8,504 bases of DNA from Chloroflexi bacterium RBG_16_57_11 (GTDB taxonomy: Bacteria; Chloroflexota; Anaerolineae; Anaerolineales; UBA4823), in NCBI GenBank assembly GCA_001795165.1, contig MGNS01000162.1:2230-10733 (forward strand), written 5' to 3'. A model generated the notes under the pieces. It was not told where the DNA came from. It made no database searches and saw only the letters and a list, made by a program, of their open reading frames with translations. The translations under genes and the position numbers were made by a program. Positions 4,315-8,504 of the stretch are shown in pieces. Each line of letters starts with the position of its first letter. Position 1 is the stretch's first letter.

Positions 4315-5607
4315 ATGAAAACTTATGTGTATACTAGTCTCAAGCGGTTGCTCACCCTTTTGGCAATCGTTAGCCTGCTGCTCATCCCGCTTTCCAGCGG
4401 TCTGGCGGCAGGCAATCCGATGAAGCTTGTCGGGGCGCTCAATCCTTGGAAGGATGGACAATTCTCTAATGTGGCTGCCGACGCCAGCCGGCAGGTCGCC
4501 TACTTGGGTTCCTACGATGACCAGGGCGTGGCAGTCATCAATACGCACGACCCGTCCCATCCTGCCCTGACACAGGTCCTTTCCACTCACATCACAGACG
4601 ATGCAGGCACATCCGATTCAGCCGACCTGGACCTGATCGGGCGCTATCTGGCGATCAGCCACCAGTCTTGGAGCGGCTCGGGCGCCTTCACAGGCATCAG
4701 TGTCTACGATACACAAGCTGACCCATACCATCCCAATTTGTTGCGGCGCATCGCTAGCGCCGGCGTTCACACCGTTCAGCTCGACCCAGAGGTAGAGAGC
4801 GGGCGGCCTTACGCCTATCTGAACAGCGAAGATGACTTGATGGTGACGATTGTGAACATCCTGACCGGTGAGACCCTCAGCCAGTACGCCTCTTCGGAGG
4901 GGCTGGGCTGCCTGCCGTCGTACGCTGACTGCCAGCAATTCACCTTTGCCCATGAAGGTTTTATCCAGCGCCATCCGGTTAGCGGGCGGGTACTCGACTA
5001 TGTCAGCTATTGGGACAGCGGCTTGCGTATTGTGGATGTAACCAACCCCCGCCATCCGGTTGAAGTGGGCGCCTTCGATTACACACCATCCCTAGGCAAC
5101 TGCTGCGCCCATTACGCCGCCGCGACCCCTTCCGGTAATTGGGTCTACCTTGAAGACGAGATTGGGGTAGGTGGAACTGGCGGAGTGCACATCCTCGACA
5201 CCCATACCTGCGACGGCAATTCCTACTGTACCCCTATCCAGGTTGGAACCTGGCACATCAGCGGGCACCCGGTCCAGGCAGCCGCCTACCACGGGGTTGG
5301 CTCAGGCTCGTATCACGGAGTGATCCAGCGTTTCTTCACCTACGACGCCCACAACCTCGACTTGAGAGGCGAAGACACCCTGCTGGTTGCCAATTACAGC
5401 ATGGGGGTGCGCATGGTGGACACAACAGACAAGGCTAACCCGCTCGAAGTCTCGTTCTACCTGCCCAATGCCAATAAGAGCACCGCCTGCACCCAGAACT
5501 GCTTCTTCCAGGGTCGCGAAACCTGGGGGGCGTACTTCGGCTCCGATGGTTACATCTATGCCAGCGACTTTTGGCTGGGGTTCTTCATTATCAAACCATC
5601 AGGGTAG
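4315..5607 (+). CDS. Secreted LVIVD-repeat (beta-propeller-like) protein
   Basis: The 430-residue precursor begins with a signal peptide: basic n-region to K10-R11, hydrophobic core about 12-26, and likely cleavage after GLAA (residue 32). The mature part carries several LVIVD-type repeats, seen as 'GVAVINTHDPSHP' (from 71), 'GISVYDTQADPYHP', 'GLRIVDVTNPRHPVEVG' (236-252) and 'GVRMVDTTDKANPLEVS' (364-380). The LVIVD family occurs in extracellular or surface bacterial and archaeal proteins predicted to form beta-propellers; the function is generally unknown. Eight Cys lie in four close pairs (199/206, 263/264, 299/305, 392/396), consistent with disulfides outside the cytoplasm. GGAGA at 4304-4308 supports the ATG. 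The gene has its own extended -10 promoter. It is intact but sits between two decayed methyltransferase fragments, so it may have arrived as an insertion or survived a rearrangement. No membrane anchor or catalytic motif is visible. Confidence 0.85.
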   Translation: MKTYVYTSLKRLLTLLAIVSLLLIPLSSGLAAGNPMKLVGALNPWKDGQFSNVAADASRQVAYLGSYDDQGVAVINTHDPSHPALTQVLSTHITDDAGTSDSADLDLIGRYLAISHQSWSGSGAFTGISVYDTQADPYHPNLLRRIASAGVHTVQLDPEVESGRPYAYLNSEDDLMVTIVNILTGETLSQYASSEGLGCLPSYADCQQFTFAHEGFIQRHPVSGRVLDYVSYWDSGLRIVDVTNPRHPVEVGAFDYTPSLGNCCAHYAAATPSGNWVYLEDEIGVGGTGGVHILDTHTCDGNSYCTPIQVGTWHISGHPVQAAAYHGVGSGSYHGVIQRFFTYDAHNLDLRGEDTLLVANYSMGVRMVDTTDKANPLEVSFYLPNANKSTACTQNCFFQGRETWGAYFGSDGYIYASDFWLGFFIIKPSG

Positions 5608-5789
5608 CCCGGCGCGAATTGCAACCGGTTGGAACAATAGACCGATTTTCGGTCCAGACTGCAGCCAAGCCACCCACATCGGCATTTATGCCGGCCTGTT
5701 GGCAATCTCCCTGGGGGTTGACCCGGACGGTGACGTCGCCTCTTTGCCCGAAGATGACAGGTTCTCCCTGCTTACCGCAATCCCGGCCC
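5608..5789 (+). other. Spacer of unknown origin between the LVIVD stop and methyltransferase tail B
   Basis: The 182 bp are GC-rich and stop-free in two forward frames. One (codons in register with 5609) reads ...CSQATHIGIYAGLLAISLGV and then DPDGD, which looks protein-like but which I cannot assign. Near its start are a 10-bp palindrome CAACCGGTTG (5622-5631) and a hairpin GACCGA-TTT-TCGGTC (5640-5654) with no T-run after it. This is probably more gene debris, and the hairpin may help end the LVIVD transcript. Confidence 0.3.
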
Positions 5790-5963
5790 ATCGGCTGGCT
5801 GGAGACGTTTGCCCAGCCATATACTGCCACCCTGCCCGCTGGAGGGCAGGAGCCCCTCATCTCAAAGGTCGTCGAAATCCTGCGCCCGGCGCTGTGTGAC
5901 GCCGCTGGCCGTTGGACCGCCCATCACGTGCGACTGCGCTTCTCGGCAGTCAAGCCAGGCTAA
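5790..5963 (+). pseudogene. Methyltransferase C-terminal remnant (copy B)
   Basis: The frame reads IGWLETFAQPYTATLP...VVEILRPALCD..GRWTAHHVRL and ends KPG-TAA at 5961-5963. It corresponds to the last 55 or so residues of copy A (41/53 identical over the alignable block 5796-5954), so it belongs to the same class I SAM methyltransferase family. Homology to copy A stops near CCCGG at 5782-5786. Between there and the TGG the spacing differs by 4 nt, so any longer ancestral frame is broken by a frameshift. The frame is open back to an ATG at 5571, inside the LVIVD gene, but that upstream part does not resemble a methyltransferase. No SAM-binding region exists, so I infer a dead fragment. Confidence 0.7.
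5796..5954 (+). repeat. Direct repeat, copy B (methyltransferase tail)
   Basis: Gap-free partner of the block at 3932-4090 (131/159 bases identical by hand count), in the same orientation and 1,864 bp downstream. The two copies bracket the promoter, leader and coding sequence of the LVIVD protein. Confidence 0.85.
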
Positions 5964-5989
5964 ATAAATGTGTTAATGGCATTTCACTG

Positions 5990-6019
5990 GCGCGCTTCGT
6001 TAGCACAGAAAAGCGGCGC
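5990..6019 (+). terminator. GC-rich imperfect hairpin after copy B
   Basis: GCGCGCTT (5990-5997) pairs with AAGCgGCGC (6011-6019) with one bulged G, around a 13-nt loop. There is no T-run downstream, so rho-independent termination is doubtful. It lies at the start of the non-coding gap before the Mo operon. Confidence 0.25.
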
Positions 6020-6053
6020 ACCAGACAATGTCAACCGATCGCCAAGACCCTGT

Positions 6054-6089
6054 AATTTGAATATACATCCAGGCTAACTGGGTCAAATT
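6054..6089 (+). promoter_or_regulatory. Two-part stem with a one-sided bulge upstream of the Mo operon (contains motif copy 2)
   Basis: AATTTG (6054-6059) pairs with CAAATT (6084-6089). Inside, ATCCAG (6067-6072) pairs with CTGGGT (6078-6083, one G-U) around the loop GCTAA. The two stems stack directly on the 3' side, with a 7-nt bulge (AATATAC) on the 5' side. The segment 6056-6075 is copy 2 of the intergenic motif first seen at 2940-2958. It lies upstream of the candidate promoter, so it would act as DNA or belong to another transcript. It does not resemble the Moco RNA motif as I know it. Confidence 0.35.
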
Positions 6090-6139
6090 CGCCGCCCATT
6101 TTGCGTAGGGAGACAATAATTTTGTTTATTATGATATTA

Positions 6140-6168
6140 TTGGCAAATTAGGTACGATTATGTATTTT
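6140..6168 (+). promoter_or_regulatory. Candidate promoter of the molybdenum hydroxylase operon
   Basis: TTGGCA (6140-6145, 4/6 to TTGACA allowing the central change) and TATTTT (6163-6168, 4/6 to TATAAT) are separated by exactly 17 bp in a very AT-rich stretch. Transcription would begin near 6175, 20 nt before the first ATG. Overlapping AT-rich near-repeats at 6115-6141 (AATAATTTT and GATATTATT) form an imperfect inverted repeat that could bind a regulator. No regulator gene is in the window. Confidence 0.4.
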
Positions 6169-6194
6169 TCTGTCCTCTGATACTCAGGTGCCCC

Positions 6195-7073
6195 ATGCAA
6201 GATATCCTATACAAGCGAGCGTTCAGCATCACCGATTTAGTCTCTCAACTCTCATCGGATAAAGATGGGGTCAAGATTCTCGCTGGTGGCACCGATCTGA
6301 TCGTGCAATTGCGCGAAGGCCGGAGGAAAGCCCGTGCTCTGGTCGACATCAAAAATATCCCAGAAGCCAACGTGCTTTCCTATGATCCAGGATCTGGGTT
6401 GACCATTGGCGCCGCGGTCCCCTGTTATCGCATTCGCCAGGAGGCAGCCATCGCGCGCTATTATCCTGGCTTGATCGATGCGGTCGAGTTGATCGGGGGA
6501 GTTCAAATCCAGGGGCGCGCCACGCTGGGCGGGAACCTGTGCAACGCCTCCCCCGCTGCCGATTCCATCCCGGCCTTAATCGTGAACGAAGCAACATGCA
6601 CCATCGCCGGTCTAGGCGGGATGCGTCAGGTAGCCGTCGAAGATTGCTGCACCGCGCCTGGTCAAACTATCCTGGAGCAGGCGGAATTCCTTCTTTCGCT
6701 CCACCTGCCGCCCCCCAGGCCAAGATCTGGCGCTGCCTATCTGCGCTTCATCCCCAGGAACGAGATGGATATCGCCGTTGTCGGTGCAGGGGCATCCGTA
6801 GTTCTTGACGAGAGCAGCACGGTGATCGCCTCCGCCCGGGTTGCACTGGGTGCTGTTGCCCCTACCCCTCTCTTTGTATCCGAGGCTTCGGATTACCTCA
6901 CGAACCGGGAAATCAGCCCACAAGTTGTCCGGGAGGTTGCTCGCATGGCTCAAGACGCCTGCCGCCCAATCACCGACCTGCGCGGCACAGCCGCCCAACG
7001 ACGGCACCTGGTCGGCGTCCTCACCCGCCGCTCCCTGGAAAAAGCCATTCAAAGAGCCCAGGGCAACATTTGA
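6195..7073 (+). CDS. Molybdenum hydroxylase FAD-binding subunit (CoxM/XdhB-type)
   Basis: The 292-residue medium subunit accepts electrons from the iron-sulfur subunit onto FAD and passes them to NAD+, a quinone or another carrier. FAD-binding landmarks are ILAGGTDLIVQLR (28-40) and the second flavin motif GRATLGGNLCNASPAAD (about 107-123), both in normal form. The C-terminal CO-dehydrogenase-flavoprotein-type domain begins around 'YLRFIPRNEMDIAVVGAG' and ends with RGTAAQRRHLVGVL, typical of the family, and the overall length is right. A weak AGGTG (6186-6190) precedes the ATG. The next gene starts 47 nt after the stop. The order FAD, FeS, Mo matches the coxMSL layout and that of several other molybdenum hydroxylases, so it does not identify the substrate. 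Confidence 0.93.
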   Translation: MQDILYKRAFSITDLVSQLSSDKDGVKILAGGTDLIVQLREGRRKARALVDIKNIPEANVLSYDPGSGLTIGAAVPCYRIRQEAAIARYYPGLIDAVELIGGVQIQGRATLGGNLCNASPAADSIPALIVNEATCTIAGLGGMRQVAVEDCCTAPGQTILEQAEFLLSLHLPPPRPRSGAAYLRFIPRNEMDIAVVGAGASVVLDESSTVIASARVALGAVAPTPLFVSEASDYLTNREISPQVVREVARMAQDACRPITDLRGTAAQRRHLVGVLTRRSLEKAIQRAQGNI

Positions 7074-7120
7074 TCATTAAATTTTTTACTGATCTCAACC
7101 TTTGCGAAGGGAAATCTTAC

Positions 7121-7633
7121 ATGACCAAAAAAATCCCGGTAGAAACCCAGATCAATGGGGAAGAAGTCGAATTCCTCTGCGAGCCCCGCCAGAGTTTACT
7201 GGAGGTCCTGCGCGAAGGGCTGGGATTAACTGGCGCCAAGGAGGGCTGCAACAATGGCAATTGCGGGGCCTGCAACGTCATCCTGGAGGGTGTGCTGGTC
7301 AACTCCTGCCTGGTGCTGGCGGTTGAAGCGCAGGGGAAGAGCATCCTCACCATCGAGGGCCTCCGCGGGGTAAACGGGCTCCATCCGCTGCAAGAAGAGT
7401 ACCTCCAACAGGCTGCCCTGCAGTGTGGGATTTGCACACCAGGTTTCATCGTCTCGTCCTACGCTTTGCTGCAGCAGAATCCACACCCCACGGAATTAGA
7501 AGTACGCCGCTGGCTGGCAGGCAACCTGTGTCGCTGCACCGGCTATGATAAGATCGTGCGCGCGGTGTTAGCTGCTGCCGCCAAAATGGATATGGAAGCC
7601 AGCGTAGATGCGCTGGTTAGCTGGAAGGGATAG
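7121..7633 (+). CDS. Molybdenum hydroxylase 2Fe-2S subunit (CoxS/XdhC-type)
   Basis: The 170-residue small subunit carries two [2Fe-2S] clusters that relay electrons from the Mo site to FAD. The N-terminal plant-ferredoxin-type cluster is held by Cys43, 48, 51 and 63 (EGCNNGNCGAC...C). The C-terminal four-helix domain has the second cluster at Cys102, 105, 137 and 139 (QCGICTPG and LCRCTGY), with the family's Gln just before Cys102. All eight ligands are present. I start at 7121 because GAAGGGA (7104-7110) precedes that ATG and the conserved fold begins a few residues later. The in-frame ATG at 7070 overlaps the previous stop and adds 17 non-conserved residues. The Mo-subunit ATG follows the TAG by a single base, indicating tight co-expression. 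Confidence 0.95.
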   Translation: MTKKIPVETQINGEEVEFLCEPRQSLLEVLREGLGLTGAKEGCNNGNCGACNVILEGVLVNSCLVLAVEAQGKSILTIEGLRGVNGLHPLQEEYLQQAALQCGICTPGFIVSSYALLQQNPHPTELEVRRWLAGNLCRCTGYDKIVRAVLAAAAKMDMEASVDALVSWKG

Positions 7634-7634
7634 C

Positions 7635-8504
7635 ATGGCTATCGGCATTCACCCCGAAGAGCTGCAAGAGCAAGCTACAAACACCGAAAAGGGCTACCAG
7701 GTGCTCGGGACGCGCCCCATCCGTCCGGATGGCACGGATAAGGTCACCGGCAGGGCGCTTTACGGGGCGGACCTTCGCCTGCCGGGCATGCTGTACGGCG
7801 CCGTGCTGCGCAGCCCGCATGCTCACGCCCGCATCCTGTCGATCGATACCCGGCGGGCGCAGGCTTATCCCGGTGTTCGGGCTGTGCTGACCTGCGCCGA
7901 CATCCCTGAGCCAGTAAGCAAGATCGGAGATCTCGGAGAGGGCTCGGCGAACCTGCTGTATCAAAGCGCCAACGTGCTGGCGCGCGATAAAGCGCTCTAC
8001 AACGGACACGCCATCGCCGCTGTGGCTGCCACCAGCCCGCACATCGCTAAAGAAGCCCTGGCGGAGATCGAAGTCACATACGAAATCCTCCGACCGGTAC
8101 TGGATGTGCTTCAAGCCATGCGCCCGGAGGCGCCTCTCTTGTTAGAAAACCTTTTTACAGACGAAATGGGCAAGGTTGCAGACAGACCCAGCAACATCGC
8201 AAGCCACGTGCAACACCGGCGCGGGGATGTCCAAAAGGGCTTTCAGGAATCGGCGGTCATCATCGAACGCGAATTTAGGACCGGTACGGTCCACCAGGGC
8301 TATATCGAGCCTCAGAACAGCACGGCGCTCTATAACCCAGACGGACAGCTGACGATCTGGTGCAGTACACAGGGATCGTTTGGGGTTCGCGACCAGATTG
8401 CCGATATCCTGCAGATCCCTATTTCAATAATCAGGGTTATTCCGATGGAAATCGGAGGGGGCTTCGGCGGCAAGATCAGCGTATATCTGGAACCCCTTGC
8501 CGCG
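7635..8504 (+). CDS. Molybdenum hydroxylase Mo-binding subunit (CoxL/XdhA-type), 3' end beyond window
   Basis: The 290 codons seen are the N-terminal third or more of a subunit that usually has about 750-800 residues and carries the molybdopterin cytosine or related cofactor. Visible parts are the a/b hammerhead domain (RPDGTDKVTGRALYGADLRL, then YGAVLRSPHAHARI), a segment 'NGHAIAAVAATSPHIAKEAL' in place of the common V-G-x-P-V-A, then EPQNSTALYNPDG, CSTQGSFGVRDQIAD and the cofactor-contact loop GGGFGGK (274-280). The catalytic Glu and the active-site loop that separates CO dehydrogenase (AYRCSFR in form I) from other hydroxylases lie beyond 8504, so the substrate stays open. The start is one base after the FeS-subunit stop. 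There is no good separate ribosome site beyond GGAAGGGA (7622-7629), so translational coupling is likely. Confidence 0.93.
   Translation, partial: MAIGIHPEELQEQATNTEKGYQVLGTRPIRPDGTDKVTGRALYGADLRLPGMLYGAVLRSPHAHARILSIDTRRAQAYPGVRAVLTCADIPEPVSKIGDLGEGSANLLYQSANVLARDKALYNGHAIAAVAATSPHIAKEALAEIEVTYEILRPVLDVLQAMRPEAPLLLENLFTDEMGKVADRPSNIASHVQHRRGDVQKGFQESAVIIEREFRTGTVHQGYIEPQNSTALYNPDGQLTIWCSTQGSFGVRDQIADILQIPISIIRVIPMEIGGGFGGKISVYLEPLAA

Noticed and set aside
5387..5899. A 170-residue frame overlapping the LVIVD gene
   Set aside because: Most of it is the shadow of the LVIVD gene, and its end reads methyltransferase tail B out of frame.
5571..5963. A 130-residue gene overlapping the end of the LVIVD gene
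   Set aside because: Only its last third resembles a protein family (methyltransferase tail); the first part is out of frame with the LVIVD gene and unrecognisable.
7070..7120. Start of the 2Fe-2S subunit at 7070
   Set aside because: The added 17 residues are not family-like and overlap the FAD-subunit stop; the ATG at 7121 has a proper ribosome site.
1..8504. CRISPR arrays, tRNA or rRNA genes, insertion sequences with transposase
   Set aside because: No regularly spaced repeats, no cloverleaf with a TTC-type arm, no rRNA segments and no transposase motifs were seen on either strand.

Overview
All supportable genes in this window lie on the + strand. The gene types suggest a bacterial chromosome of moderate G+C, most likely an environmental Chloroflexota (Anaerolineae-like) bacterium. 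That placement is an impression from gene types and style (DUF2269 membrane protein, GYD protein, LVIVD-repeat secreted protein, large molybdenum hydroxylase). No rRNA or marker gene confirms it.

Layout. Positions 3-125 hold the end of a YdeI/OmpD-associated-type protein, followed by a 37-bp imperfect inverted repeat. Positions 212-1212 hold two small membrane proteins, an unknown four-helix protein and a DUF2269-type protein. Positions 1348-2319 encode a PLP enzyme of the cysteine synthase family, and 2480-2773 a small GYD-domain protein. After about 335 bp of non-coding DNA comes a VOC/glyoxalase-fold protein (3109-3468). Positions 3568-4126 are gene debris: the tail of a GNAT acetyltransferase runs into the C-terminal half of a class I SAM methyltransferase. 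Next is an intact secreted LVIVD-repeat protein (4315-5607) with its own extended -10 promoter and a leader able to fold. Immediately after it, 5790-5963 holds a second tail of the same methyltransferase family. A roughly 230-bp AT-rich regulatory gap leads into a molybdenum hydroxylase operon in the order FAD subunit, 2Fe-2S subunit, Mo subunit (6195 to the window end). The Mo subunit is cut by the window edge.

How the genes work together. The only clear multi-gene unit is the molybdenum hydroxylase. Its Mo subunit oxidises the substrate, the two 2Fe-2S clusters relay electrons, and the FAD subunit passes them on. The substrate cannot be read from the visible part. The genes from 212 to 3468 look like small, mostly independent housekeeping or accessory units.

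Novelty. I see no convincing new multi-gene system. The most unusual feature is a pair of methyltransferase C-terminal fragments, 131/159 nt identical without gaps, that flank the secreted LVIVD gene as direct repeats among other gene remnants. Secondary items are the inverted repeat at 143-179, a short motif shared by two intergenic regions (2940-2958 and 6056-6075), and foldable leaders before the LVIVD gene and the Mo operon.
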